From an uncultured Eubacteriales bacterium (lineage in GTDB: Bacteria > Bacillota > Clostridia > Oscillospirales > Oscillospiraceae), in the NCBI GenBank assembly GCA_902492005.1, contig CABUJV010000019.1:1-38699 (forward strand): 38,699 bases of DNA, written 5' to 3'. The notes beneath the pieces are model-generated. The model was given only the letters and a program-made list of their open reading frames with translations. It did not search any database and was not told the DNA's origin. Numbering within the stretch: the stretch's first letter is position 1; the number at the start of each line of letters is the position of its first letter. This document shows positions 7,605-16,078 of the stretch, in pieces. Position numbers and translations under genes: made by a program.

Positions 7605-8117
7605 ATGGATAGAGCCACCACCTGCTGCTTTACCGGGCACCGGCCCAATAAGCTTCCCTGGGGCGAGGACGAGCGGGACCCCCGCTGTCTGGCGTTGAAG
7701 GCCCGGCTGGCGGAGCTGCTGGAGGATTGCCACCGGCAGGGCTACCGCCACTTCATCTGCGGCATGGCCCAAGGGGCCGACATGTACTTTGGAGAAGCGG
7801 TGCTGGCCCTACGGGAAGAGCACCCGGATGTGACGCTGGAGGCGGCCATCCCCTGTGAGGAGCAGGCCGCCCGCTGGAAGGAGCGGGACCGCAACCGCTA
7901 TTTCGGACTGGTGGAGCACTGCGATCTGGAGACCATGGTGCAGCACCGCTATACCAGCGGCTGTATGCAGCGGCGCAACCGCTATATGGTGGACCGCTCC
8001 TCGCTGGTCCTGGCCATCTACGACGGGATGCTGGGGGGGACCATGTATACCCTGACCTATGCCATGCGGCAGGGGGTGCGGGTGGTGACCATGGACCTGG
8101 ACGGAACGATTGGCTGA
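7605..8117 (+). CDS. SLOG-family protein (YpsA/DUF1273-like)
   Basis: 170 aa. It matches the YpsA/DUF1273 group of the SLOG superfamily, Rossmann-like proteins thought to bind nucleotide-derived ligands. Family marks are FTGHRPNKLPWG at the N-terminus, ICGMAQGADMYFGEAV in the glycine loop region, and YTSGCMQRRNRYMVDRS towards the C-terminus. The ATG has AGGGAG about 6 nt upstream. It is monocistronic, with its own promoter and a terminator right after. In Bacillus, YpsA overexpression affects cell division and stress survival; the molecular activity is unknown. No partner gene here points to a conflict system. Confidence 0.85.
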   Translation: MDRATTCCFTGHRPNKLPWGEDERDPRCLALKARLAELLEDCHRQGYRHFICGMAQGADMYFGEAVLALREEHPDVTLEAAIPCEEQAARWKERDRNRYFGLVEHCDLETMVQHRYTSGCMQRRNRYMVDRSSLVLAIYDGMLGGTMYTLTYAMRQGVRVVTMDLDGTIG

Positions 8118-8120
8118 CAG

Positions 8121-8155
8121 GACGGGTATCTGGATTGACCGGATGCCCGTCTTTT
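8121..8155 (+). terminator. Intrinsic terminator of the YpsA-like gene
   Basis: 10-bp stem (8121-8130 with 8142-8151, one G-U pair) followed by TTTT. The T-run is shared with the first operator of the next unit. Confidence 0.75.
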
Positions 8156-8166
8156 GCATTTGCAAA
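8153..8166 (+). promoter_or_regulatory. Operator O1 of the BlaI-type regulator
   Basis: TTTGC-ATTT-GCAAA dyad upstream of the -35 box. It has the same form as O2 and O3 (TYTGC-N4-GCARA). Confidence 0.7.
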
Positions 8167-8173
8167 AAACAAC

Positions 8174-8202
8174 TTGACATTCTGCTTTTGCAGAGGTAAG
8201 AT
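8174..8202 (+). promoter_or_regulatory. Promoter of the blaI-like/M56-M23 operon
   Basis: TTGACA (8174-8179), a 17-nt spacer, TAAGAT (8197-8202). Operator O2 lies in the spacer, so repressor binding should exclude RNA polymerase. Confidence 0.82.
8181..8194 (+). promoter_or_regulatory. Operator O2 of the BlaI-type regulator
   Basis: TCTGC-TTTT-GCAGA dyad, a perfect 5-bp arm pair between -35 and -10. Confidence 0.75.
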
Positions 8203-8216
8203 AAGAGCAAGAATTT

Positions 8217-8230
8217 TCTGCAAATGCAAA
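8217..8230 (+). promoter_or_regulatory. Operator O3 of the BlaI-type regulator
   Basis: TCTGC-AAAT-GCAAA, one mismatch in the dyad, in the 5' untranslated region just before AGGAGG (8234-8239). Confidence 0.7.
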
Positions 8231-8246
8231 TATAGGAGGGACCCCG

Positions 8247-8627
8247 ATGAGAGAGAGCAAACGGCTGCCGGAATCAGAGCTGGACATCATGCTGGTGGTG
8301 TGGAAGGAGACAGGCACGGTGACGGCCCCCGCCATTCTGTCCGGTCTGGAGCGGCCCCTGACCGCCAGCGCGCTGCACAGCTATCTGAAGCGGCTGGAGG
8401 AAAAAGGCTTTCTGACCTGCGTCAAAAGCGGAAAGGTAAATACCTATACCGCTTTGATCTCCCAAGAGGATTACCAGAGAAGCGAGGGGAGGAGCATTCT
8501 CCGCAAGCTCTATGGGGGCTCCCTGACCCGGTTTGCCGCCGCCCTCTATGACGGAGCCCCGGTAGACCAGCAGGAGATCGCCCAGCTCCAGGCCCTGCTG
8601 GAGGAGCTGAAGGGGGAAGCCCGGTGA
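8247..8627 (+). CDS. BlaI/MecI/CopY-family transcriptional repressor
   Basis: 126-aa winged-helix repressor of the penicillinase-repressor family. The N-terminal half reads as the wHTH (LPESELDIMLVVWKETG, then the recognition region ASALHSYLKRLEEKGFL and the KVNTYTALIS wing). The C-terminal half is the dimerisation region that an M56 protease cleaves in the Bla/Mec paradigm. AGGAGG lies 7 nt before the ATG. It overlaps the next gene (M56-M23) by 4 nt, so sensor and repressor are made together. Three similar dyads surround its own promoter, so autorepression is very likely. No beta-lactamase or PBP2a gene is nearby, so the inducing signal is unknown. Confidence 0.92.
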   Translation: MRESKRLPESELDIMLVVWKETGTVTAPAILSGLERPLTASALHSYLKRLEEKGFLTCVKSGKVNTYTALISQEDYQRSEGRSILRKLYGGSLTRFAAALYDGAPVDQQEIAQLQALLEELKGEAR

Positions 8628-10684
8628 TCGGGGCACTGTTTCAGCGGGTTGCTCTGCTGTCTCTGAGCTGTTCGGCGGTGCTGCTGCCCCTGCTGCTTCT
8701 GGCCGGTCCCATCCAGCGGCGGTATCGGGCGCAGAGCTGTGCGGTGCTGTGGCTGCTGCTGGCGGTGCGGCTACTGCTGCCCGTCCGGGCGCCGCTGGAA
8801 TTGCTGCGGCCCGCCGTGACTCTGCCCGTGCCGGAGTATACTGTGGTCATGCCGCCCCGGGCGCAGGAGGAGTCCGCCCCTGCCGCTCTGGCGCCTGCCG
8901 CGCCGTCTGTGGGGGGCAGGCCCCCTGCGGCGGCCAAAAAAGTTCCCGCCCGCTCCGCGGCGGAGCGGCTGGGGACCGTCTGGCTCCTGGGAGCCGCCGT
9001 CTTTCTGCTGGGGCAGGGGGCGGTCTGCCGCCTGGCCCGCCGCCGTCTGATGCGAGGGGCGCGGGAGGACGCGGAGGACAGGGCGTGTGTGGAGCGCCTC
9101 CGGCGGGAGCTGGGGGTCCGATGGAACGCGGGGGTGTGGCGAACCGCCCGGGCGGCCACGCCCCTGACGCTGGGGCTCCTGCGTCCGGTGATTCTGCTGC
9201 CGGAGCAGGCTCTGCCGGCGGAGCACCTGGAGCTGATCCTGCGCCACGAGCTGCTCCACATCCGGCGGGGCGACCTGTGGTACAAGGCGCTGCTGCTTAC
9301 GGTCAACGCCGTCCACTGGTTCAATCCCCTGGTGTGGTGGATGGCCCGGGAAGCCGGGCGCAATTTGGAATACTGCTGCGACGACGCGGTGGTGCGGGGC
9401 CGGGATGCCGACTTCCGCCGCCGCTATGGAGCGGTCCTGCTGCACGCCGCCGGTGGAGGCGGCCCAGCGCTGTGCACCCGGTTCGGAGACAGCGGGACGC
9501 GTCTGAAAGGAAGGCTGATGAATTTGTTTCAAACCAAGCGGACTGGGGCAGCCATGGTCTGTCTGGTCCTGGCCGGAGCGGTGCTGGCCGGCGGACTGGT
9601 CGCCTGTGAGAGCGCCGGGGCGGCGGGCTCCGGTGATCCCACGGCCTCCCCGCCTCCGCCCGCCCCGACGCAGACGGCTCAGGCGGGGAAGGACCTGGTG
9701 CTGGAGGGGGTAGCGGTCAATGACTCCGCCGCCGTGCTGGCCCGTGCCTATGAGGCCGTTTATGGGGTGGATATGCCGCGGATCGACTACGCCTCGGAGC
9801 AGTGGGTGGTGTTTCACGATTACTGGGGGCTGGCGGTCTATGACCGCGCCTCCGGGGGTATCGTCGGGGCGGCGGATACGCCCGCTCTGGGCCTGAACCG
9901 AATCCAGGGAGACCAGTATACCGACGTACAGGTGTCTGCCGATGCGCAGGCCGTCCGGTTGGAAAACGTGCCTAACAGCGACGGCACCTGTTGGACCTAC
10001 CTGTGGGAGGAGGACCTGTTCCAGACTGGCGTGGCGGAGTCCTTTGAGGCGGCTGCGGACCCCTTGGGGGACGATCCGGAGGAAGAGGCCCGGGTTCGGG
10101 GCGTGGAGCCTGCGGGGGCGGCGAGCAATTTCGCTCTGCTGCCCGACGGTACGCTGCTCTATCTCCTGCTGCCGGAGGGCAGCAGCGGTCTGATTCGAGA
10201 GATTCTCCTGGCAGAGGTGGACCCGCAGGGGCAGGTCACCACCCGTGAGCTGTTTCCCACAGCCGGGGCGGAGAACGGCTGTCAATGGCCGGTACCGGAG
10301 GAATTCCGGATTTCCGCTCTCATTGGCTCCCGGGTCCACCCCGTGACCGGAGCGAAGAGCGAGCACTCCGGCGTGGACATTGCGGCGCGGGAGGGAACCC
10401 CCGTCCTGGCGGCGCTGAACGGCGTGGTGGCGGCGTCCGGCTTTGACGCATCCTATGGCAACTATGTGGAGCTGACCCACGAAGACGGCCTTTCCACCCT
10501 GTACGCCCAGCTCAGTACCCGGAAGGTGGAAGAGGGAGATACCGTGGACCGGGGCCAGGTGATCGGCGCGGTGGGTGCCACCGGTGCCTCCACGGGGGCG
10601 CACCTGCATCTGGAGTTTCGGGTGAACGGGGAGCCGGCCGACCCGCTGGCCTACTACCCAAGCCTGGAAGTTCAGTATTCCTGA
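8624..10684 (+). CDS. M56 (BlaR1-like) / M23 (LytM-like) double metallopeptidase
   Basis: 686 aa; GTG start overlapping the repressor stop. Residues 1 to about 300 are a BlaR1-type M56 unit: hydrophobic helices near 3-30, 35-50 and 125-140, then the zinc motif H208-E-L-L-H212 with E249 in NLEYCCD as the likely third ligand. After a further membrane segment ending in a Cys (AMVCLVLAGAVLAGGLVAC, about 306-326) comes a Pro/Ala linker and an outer region. The last 120 residues are an M23 LytM domain with H581-x3-D585 and H660-L-H662. BlaR1 and MecR1 carry a penicillin-binding sensor at this place; here it is replaced by a putative cell-wall endopeptidase or wall-binding domain. It could sense or cut peptidoglycan and then release the repressor by M56 cleavage. 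The domain calls are firm; the signalling role is inference. Confidence 0.9.
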   Translation: MIGALFQRVALLSLSCSAVLLPLLLLAGPIQRRYRAQSCAVLWLLLAVRLLLPVRAPLELLRPAVTLPVPEYTVVMPPRAQEESAPAALAPAAPSVGGRPPAAAKKVPARSAAERLGTVWLLGAAVFLLGQGAVCRLARRRLMRGAREDAEDRACVERLRRELGVRWNAGVWRTARAATPLTLGLLRPVILLPEQALPAEHLELILRHELLHIRRGDLWYKALLLTVNAVHWFNPLVWWMAREAGRNLEYCCDDAVVRGRDADFRRRYGAVLLHAAGGGGPALCTRFGDSGTRLKGRLMNLFQTKRTGAAMVCLVLAGAVLAGGLVACESAGAAGSGDPTASPPPPAPTQTAQAGKDLVLEGVAVNDSAAVLARAYEAVYGVDMPRIDYASEQWVVFHDYWGLAVYDRASGGIVGAADTPALGLNRIQGDQYTDVQVSADAQAVRLENVPNSDGTCWTYLWEEDLFQTGVAESFEAAADPLGDDPEEEARVRGVEPAGAASNFALLPDGTLLYLLLPEGSSGLIREILLAEVDPQGQVTTRELFPTAGAENGCQWPVPEEFRISALIGSRVHPVTGAKSEHSGVDIAAREGTPVLAALNGVVAASGFDASYGNYVELTHEDGLSTLYAQLSTRKVEEGDTVDRGQVIGAVGATGASTGAHLHLEFRVNGEPADPLAYYPSLEVQYS

Positions 10685-10693
10685 TCAAACAAG

Positions 10694-10725
10694 GAACGCC
10701 CCGCACCAAACGGTGCGGGGCGTTC
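10694..10725. terminator. Bidirectional intrinsic terminator
   Basis: Perfect 14-bp stem (10694-10707 with 10712-10725) around AAAC, between the convergent M56-M23 and clpE-like genes. There is only a weak T-run on either side. Confidence 0.75.
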
Positions 10726-10735
10726 TGCATGTCCG

Positions 10736-13255
10736 TTACAGGGCCAGGATGGAGAGGGCTTCGCCCTCGCCCAAGGCCTTGATCTGGGTGACGGGGGTTT
10801 GGTAGCTGTCGATGATCTTGGTGGCGATGGGGTCCTCCAGGTCCTTCTGGATCTGGCGGCGCAGATTCCGGGCGCCATAGGCGGCGGAATAGGACTTCTT
10901 TACCAGGTAGTCCAGCACGCTGTCGTCCCAGGTGAAGGCGATGCCCTTCTCCCGCAGATTGTCGGTGAGCTCCTGGAGCATGATCTTGGCGATCTCCTTG
11001 AAGTTGTCCTCGGTGAGGCGGTTGAAATAGACCACCTCGTCCACCCTGTTGATGAATTCGGGACGGAGGAACTCGCCCAGGGCCTTCATGGCTCGATCCC
11101 TGCCCATCTCGTTGGCGGTGCGGCCGAAGCCCACCGAGCCGGCGGACTTGTTGGCACTGCCCGCATTGGAGGTCATGACGATGACGGTGTTCTCAAAATT
11201 CACGTTCCGGCCCTGGGCGTCGGTGATGTGACCGTCGTCCAGGATCTGCAGCATGATATTGAGCACGTCGGGATGGGCCTTCTCAATCTCGTCGAAGAGG
11301 ACCACGCAATAGGGCTTGCGCCGCACCTTCTCAGTCAGCTGCCCGGCCTCGTCGTAGCCCACGTAGCCCGGGGGCGAGCCGATGATACGGCTCACGGCGA
11401 ACTTCTCCATGAATTCGGACATGTCCAGCCGGATGAGGGACTCGGGGGAGTTGAACATGTCCATGGCCAGCTGCTTGACCAGCTCGGTCTTACCCACGCC
11501 GGTGGAGCCCACGAAGATGAAGGAAACGGGCTTGCGCTTGGAGGCGATGCCCACTCGGCCCCGCCGGATGGCGGAGGCCACGGCCTTGACGGCCTCGTCC
11601 TGGCCGATGATATGGCTCTTGAGCCGCTCTTCCAGGTGGGCCAGCCGCTCATACTCCTGCTCTTGAATCTGACTGGCGGGGATCTTGGTCCACAGCTCGA
11701 TGACCCGGGCCAGGTGCTCCACCGTCAGGGCGGGGTCCCCCTTGGCGGCGAGACCGTCCCGCTCGCCGGTGAGCTGGAGCTCCTGACTCTTGAGGACGGC
11801 CAGCCGCTGATAGGCCTTTTCGCTGGCCTGGTTTTCCAGTACCGCCCGCTCCTGGGCTACTCCGGCGAGCTGTCGCTGAAGGTCGGCAATCCGGCCCTGC
11901 CGGACGCCGGGATCCTCCCCCTCCGCCGCGGGAATGGCCTCCAGCCGTTCCTTCTGCTGGAGCAGGGCGGCCTCCCGCTGCTTGAGCTTCTGGAAGGCCT
12001 CGCCGGACTTGTCATTGGCGGCAGCCAGCATGACCTCCCGCTCCTTGGCGATGTCGGCCAGCTCCTTGTCGATCTCCATGGTCCGGGCCAGAGCCTTATT
12101 GTGGAGGTTCACATCGGAGGAAGCCTCGTCGATGAGGTCGATGGCCTTGTCGGGCAGGAAACGGTCGGTGATGTACCGCTCGGACATAGTGACGGCCAGA
12201 CGGCACATCTCCGGAGCGATCTTCACGTGGTGATAGGCCTCGTAGTAGGGGGCGATGCCCTGGATGATCTTGACGGCGTCCTCAATGGAGGGCTCCTCCA
12301 CGATGACCGGCTGGAACCGGCGCTCCAGGGCGGAGTCCTTTTCGATATACTTGCGGTATTCTGTGAGGGTGGTGGCGCCGATGACCTGAATCTCACCCCG
12401 GGACAGGGCGGGCTTGAGGATGTTGGCGGCATTCATGGAGCCCTCGGCGTCCCCGGCCCCCACCAGGTTGTGGACCTCGTCGATGACCAGGATGATGTTG
12501 CCCAGCTTCTTGATCTCCTCGATGAGGCCCTTCATGCGGCTTTCAAACTGGCCGCGGAACTGGGTACCCGCCACCAGGGCGGTCAGGTCCAGCAGATAGA
12601 CCTCCTTGTCCATCAGCTTGTAAGGCACGTCCCGCTGGGCGATGCGCATGGCAAGACCCTCGGCAATGGCGGTCTTGCCCACGCCGGGCTCACCGATCAG
12701 GCAGGGATTGTTCTTCTGGCGGCGGTTGAGGATCTGGACCACCCGCTCCAGCTCCTGGTCCCGGCCAACGATCCGGTCCAGCTTGCCGTCCATAGCCTTC
12801 TGGGTCAGAGAGATACAATAGTTCTCCAAAAACTTCCGTTTGGTCTGGCGGGGCTCGGTCTTGCCCGGCTTTTCATCCCGGCTCTGCCGGGGTTGCTCGC
12901 TGGGCGTGGGCGCGGAGGGCTCGCCGCCTCCGTTGCCGAAAAGCTTGTTGAGGAACGGGAAGGTGGCGGTCCGGCCCTCATCGTCCTCGTCGCCGTCCCC
13001 GCCGTCCTCCTGGGCCATCAGGCCCTCCATACCCTCGGCGCCGCCAAAGGCGGACATCATTTCATTAGTGATGCCCTCCAGGTCGTCGTCGGTGATGCCC
13101 ATCTTCTGCATCATATCCTGAACGGGCTTGATGCCCAGTTCCTTGGCGCACTTGAGGCAGAGACCTTCGTTTTTGGTCTCGCTGCCGTCGATGCGGGTCA
13201 CAAAAATCACGGCCACGTTTTTATGGCATCTGGAACAAAGCGTTGGCTGCATCAT
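10736..13255 (-). CDS. clpE: ClpE-like AAA+ unfoldase with N-terminal zinc finger
   Basis: 839-aa Hsp100 chaperone that feeds proteins to ClpP. Order: zinc finger C7-x2-C10 and C33-x2-C36; acidic Gly/Asp-rich linker (about 70-140); AAA+ domain 1 with Walker A GEPGVGKT (188-195) and VIDE (257-260); coiled coil (about 390-500); AAA+ domain 2 with Walker A GSTGVGKT (583-590) and FDEIEKA (654-660); ClpP-docking tripeptide VGF (708-710); C-terminal D2 small domain. The zinc finger in place of the double Clp-N repeat points to ClpE rather than ClpC. The start is ATG 13255 with AAGGAG 7 nt upstream; the earlier ATG at 13291 abuts its ribosome site. No ctsR, mcsA or mcsB is adjacent and no CtsR heptad pair was seen upstream. 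Confidence 0.92.
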   Translation of the reverse strand: MMQPTLCSRCHKNVAVIFVTRIDGSETKNEGLCLKCAKELGIKPVQDMMQKMGITDDDLEGITNEMMSAFGGAEGMEGLMAQEDGGDGDEDDEGRTATFPFLNKLFGNGGGEPSAPTPSEQPRQSRDEKPGKTEPRQTKRKFLENYCISLTQKAMDGKLDRIVGRDQELERVVQILNRRQKNNPCLIGEPGVGKTAIAEGLAMRIAQRDVPYKLMDKEVYLLDLTALVAGTQFRGQFESRMKGLIEEIKKLGNIILVIDEVHNLVGAGDAEGSMNAANILKPALSRGEIQVIGATTLTEYRKYIEKDSALERRFQPVIVEEPSIEDAVKIIQGIAPYYEAYHHVKIAPEMCRLAVTMSERYITDRFLPDKAIDLIDEASSDVNLHNKALARTMEIDKELADIAKEREVMLAAANDKSGEAFQKLKQREAALLQQKERLEAIPAAEGEDPGVRQGRIADLQRQLAGVAQERAVLENQASEKAYQRLAVLKSQELQLTGERDGLAAKGDPALTVEHLARVIELWTKIPASQIQEQEYERLAHLEERLKSHIIGQDEAVKAVASAIRRGRVGIASKRKPVSFIFVGSTGVGKTELVKQLAMDMFNSPESLIRLDMSEFMEKFAVSRIIGSPPGYVGYDEAGQLTEKVRRKPYCVVLFDEIEKAHPDVLNIMLQILDDGHITDAQGRNVNFENTVIVMTSNAGSANKSAGSVGFGRTANEMGRDRAMKALGEFLRPEFINRVDEVVYFNRLTEDNFKEIAKIMLQELTDNLREKGIAFTWDDSVLDYLVKKSYSAAYGARNLRRQIQKDLEDPIATKIIDSYQTPVTQIKALGEGEALSILAL

Positions 13256-13373
13256 GGTTTCACTCCTTCGTGGGAGAAGGGCTTGATCCATTCCTCCCAG
13301 GTTACCGAATCTAACATGTAATTGTGAACTGGTTATGAATTTCGCATGAAAAACATTGAAACACAGTAGGATA

Positions 13374-14096
13374 TCAGGCGCCCAGAATCAGGGTCACCGG
13401 ATTGGTGGTCATAAAGAATTTGAGCAGACGGGTCTGATCCACGGCCTCCTCCGGTATGATGTTGCCCAGGTAGCGCAGGACCCATGCACAGACGAAGAGG
13501 AGAATGCACCCCTTGACCAGGCCCAACAGGGCTCCGCCGGTCTTGTTGAGGGCGTGCAGGCCGGGCAGGCGGGCTACCAAGTCCAGCGCGCGGCTGAGGA
13601 TGGTCCAGAGGATGAGGATCAGGACAAAGGCCAAGCCAAAAATGAGCATGTGGGCCACGCTGCCGGCAATAGAGGCCGCCACTGCGGCGGCGGCGCTGGC
13701 AGCCGCCGCCGTCATGCCGGAGCGGACCGCCTTGTCCACGGCATCCACGGCGCTCTGGTAAAAACCCATGTCCTTGAGGACGTTCAGTACGTCCTGGAGA
13801 GGGAGGTCGTCCGGGGTCACCGCGCCGGCGGCGCCGGACGACCCATCGGGCTGCCAGGAGGAGCTCTGGATCTGCTCCTCCAGCCGCTTTTCCAGGGCGG
13901 AGGCGAATTTGGGCTCTAAGTATGCGGCTACCTTGGGGGCCATGACGTCCGAGACGGCGCTGGCGCCGATGAAGGCTACAAGGACGGCCAGCAGGCCGCA
14001 CAGGGACAGGAGCAGCCCCCGCTTGGCGCCCAGCAGGGCAAATACGGCCAGGACGATGAGGATGACGATGTCAAAGATGAAATAGGGCGTTGTCAT
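13374..14096 (-). CDS. CvpA-family membrane protein
   Basis: 240 aa with four hydrophobic segments: two close together at the N-terminus (about 7-25 and 30-48) and two in the C-terminal half (about 145-165 and 190-210). This is the CvpA/colicin V production layout. The opening FDIVILIVLAVFALLGAKRGL is typical. An unusually long loop (about 50-135) ends in an alanine-rich helix. CvpA homologues influence envelope and septum processes; no biochemical activity is established. It is the last gene before clpE, 15 nt after the DUF5711 gene, with which it pairs in related Clostridia. Confidence 0.85.
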   Translation of the reverse strand: MTTPYFIFDIVILIVLAVFALLGAKRGLLLSLCGLLAVLVAFIGASAVSDVMAPKVAAYLEPKFASALEKRLEEQIQSSSWQPDGSSGAAGAVTPDDLPLQDVLNVLKDMGFYQSAVDAVDKAVRSGMTAAAASAAAAVAASIAGSVAHMLIFGLAFVLILILWTILSRALDLVARLPGLHALNKTGGALLGLVKGCILLFVCAWVLRYLGNIIPEEAVDQTRLLKFFMTTNPVTLILGA

Positions 14097-14111
14097 AGAG
14101 ATACCTCGCTG

Positions 14112-15287
14112 TTATTCGGGAATGAAGAGGCGGGCGGTCTCCCCGGTGATGAGCCAGGCGGTGCCGTCGGAGCGGAGCACTACGTCCCGGGCCCCGCCGG
14201 TGGTGTTCAGGGAGGCGTAGAGATCCAGGTCGCGGGTGTAGATATCCAGCCGTCCGGCGGTAAGCACCGCTACATAGCGGCCCGCGGCGTCCAGGTCCAG
14301 CACCTGATCGTCCAGCTCCAGAGCGGCCAGCTCCTGTCCGGCAGCGTCCACCGTCAGCAGGGTGGCGCCGGAGCCCGCCCGGTACTTGCCCAGCAGCAGG
14401 GCGGCGGAGCGGTCGCCTCCCAGGGAGAAGGCCTTGAGATAGCGGCCGCCGTAGTCATACTGCCCCGCCAGAGCGCCGTCCGGCTGGACGATGGAGAGCG
14501 CCTCGTCACCCAGAGCCCAGAAGCAATCGGCGTCGTATTTCAGATCCAGCACGGCGCTGCCGCCCAGTGAGCAGGAGGCATAGGGGGCGTCCTCCTCCAG
14601 GTGATAGAGGGCGAGGGCGCTGTCGAAGGTGTCGCCGGTCTGCCCGGCGGTGAGAACGGCGACGGTCCTGCCGTCGTCGGAGAGTAGGCCGTCCATCAAA
14701 AACCGGCTGGACAGGCGGATGCTGACCAGCGGCTGATAGGACCCGTCGTAGACGGTGACGGAGCCCTTATAGCCGGGCTCCCGGCTAGTGACGGTGAGGT
14801 GCCCGGCGGAGTTGAGCCGGGCGGAGAGGATCTCGTGTCCCTGGGCGGCATTGGTTTCCAGCACGGTGGACCGGTCGGACAGGACCCGAAGGGCGTAGCC
14901 CCCCGCGTCATAGACCACGGCCGCGCCGCCGGCTCCGTCGGCCACCGGGGTGGTGAGCAGGACGGATTCGGTGAGGTACTCCACGCCGCTGACGGAGAAA
15001 AGCCGGGCTCCGCTGGCGGAATAGACCAGCAGATCGTCCCCTACGCCCAGGCAGCCGCCCTTGCCGCCGCTCTCCAGGCGGAAGGAGGCGGGCTGCCGGT
15101 CGTCGCCCGTCTCCAGCGTGCGGTAGGTGATGTAGCGCTTCAGGGAGTCGAGGTTGATCTTGTCCCGGAAGGCCACCAGCGCCACGGCGCCCAGTACCAG
15201 AGCCAGGGTAAGCAGAAAGGCCAGCAGCCGCACCACGATATTCGGTTTTTTCGGAGGCACGGGCTCCGGCCGCTTCAGTTCTTCCAT
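14112..15287 (-). CDS. DUF5711-type membrane-anchored beta-propeller-like protein
   Basis: About 391 aa. A short cytoplasmic tail rich in Pro and Lys is followed by one membrane helix (about 20-42). The large extracytoplasmic region is built of repeated short blocks with V/L-DxxG and YDxxG turns, in the manner of a WD/quinoprotein propeller. I match it to the DUF5711 family by overall look and by its neighbour cvpA; function unknown. Start uncertain: ATG 15287 is preferred over TTG 15299, which sits 2-3 nt from the GGGGGA that would be its ribosome site. It lies 27 nt after truA in the same operon. Confidence 0.75.
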   Translation of the reverse strand: MEELKRPEPVPPKKPNIVVRLLAFLLTLALVLGAVALVAFRDKINLDSLKRYITYRTLETGDDRQPASFRLESGGKGGCLGVGDDLLVYSASGARLFSVSGVEYLTESVLLTTPVADGAGGAAVVYDAGGYALRVLSDRSTVLETNAAQGHEILSARLNSAGHLTVTSREPGYKGSVTVYDGSYQPLVSIRLSSRFLMDGLLSDDGRTVAVLTAGQTGDTFDSALALYHLEEDAPYASCSLGGSAVLDLKYDADCFWALGDEALSIVQPDGALAGQYDYGGRYLKAFSLGGDRSAALLLGKYRAGSGATLLTVDAAGQELAALELDDQVLDLDAAGRYVAVLTAGRLDIYTRDLDLYASLNTTGGARDVVLRSDGTAWLITGETARLFIPE

Positions 15288-15314
15288 GTTTATGCGCAAA
15301 TCCCCCTGAATAGA

Positions 15315-16067
15315 TTACAAAACATCTTCCTCATACCACAGCCTGGTCATGTACAAGCCGCCCGGGGGGACGGTGGGCCCAGCGGCGGTGCGGTTTCGGT
15401 TTTCCAGGATCTCGGTTACGGCCTCCGGCGGGAATTTGCCCTCGGCGGCATAGACGCAGGTGCCCACCATGGCCCGCACCATATTATAGAGGAAGCCGTT
15501 GGCGCAGACCCGGCACTCGATGAGGTCCCCGGTGCGGGCAATCTGGAAGTAGTGCACCGTGCGCACCGTGGACTTGACATTGGTGCCCACGGAGCGGACG
15601 GCGGCGAAGTCGTGGGTGCCCACGAAGCGGTCGGCCGCCGCCTGCATGACCGCTTCGTCCAGCGGCTTGGGATAGAACCAGGCACGGTCCACGTAAAAAG
15701 CGTTGCGGATGCGGGAATTGTAGATGCGGTAGGTGTACTCCTTTTTGAGGCAGGAGCCGATGGCGTTGAAGCCCTCGGACACCTCCGTAGCCTTTACCAC
15801 CACGATGTCGTCCGGCAGGCGGGTATTCACCGCCAGAGGGATGCGGTCGCAGGGGATGGAGGAGGCGGTGCGGAAGTTGGCGATATAGGTCTCAGCGTGG
15901 ACGCCGGCGTCGGTACGGCCCGCCCCGGTGAGCTTCACCGGGTGGCACACCACGGTGGCCAGGGCCTTTTCCAGCGTTTCGGCCACGGTGACGTCCCGCT
16001 TTTGCACCTGCCAGCCGTGGTAGGCGGTCCCCACATACATGAGTTTCAGAGCAATATTTCTTGTCAT
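15315..16067 (-). CDS. truA: tRNA pseudouridine(38-40) synthase TruA
   Basis: 250-aa enzyme that isomerises U38-U40 in the anticodon arm. The catalytic Asp is D53 in GAGRTDAGVHA. The opening LKLMYVGTAYHGWQ and the C-terminal FLYNMVRAMVGTCVYAAEGK block are family hallmarks. Length is normal. The ATG has AAAGGA upstream. It follows ecfT by 11 nt; ecfA1-ecfA2-ecfT-truA is a standard Firmicutes order, often next to ribosomal protein genes, which are not adjacent here. Confidence 0.96.
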   Translation of the reverse strand: MTRNIALKLMYVGTAYHGWQVQKRDVTVAETLEKALATVVCHPVKLTGAGRTDAGVHAETYIANFRTASSIPCDRIPLAVNTRLPDDIVVVKATEVSEGFNAIGSCLKKEYTYRIYNSRIRNAFYVDRAWFYPKPLDEAVMQAAADRFVGTHDFAAVRSVGTNVKSTVRTVHYFQIARTGDLIECRVCANGFLYNMVRAMVGTCVYAAEGKFPPEAVTEILENRNRTAAGPTVPPGGLYMTRLWYEEDVL

Positions 16068-16078
16068 GGAAGCGTCCT

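Noticed and set aside
13256..13373. Possible CtsR/CIRCE control site upstream of the clpE-like gene
   Set aside because: No GGTCAAA heptad pair and no CIRCE inverted repeat could be found by eye. The -35/-10 candidates are weak, so no promoter is called.
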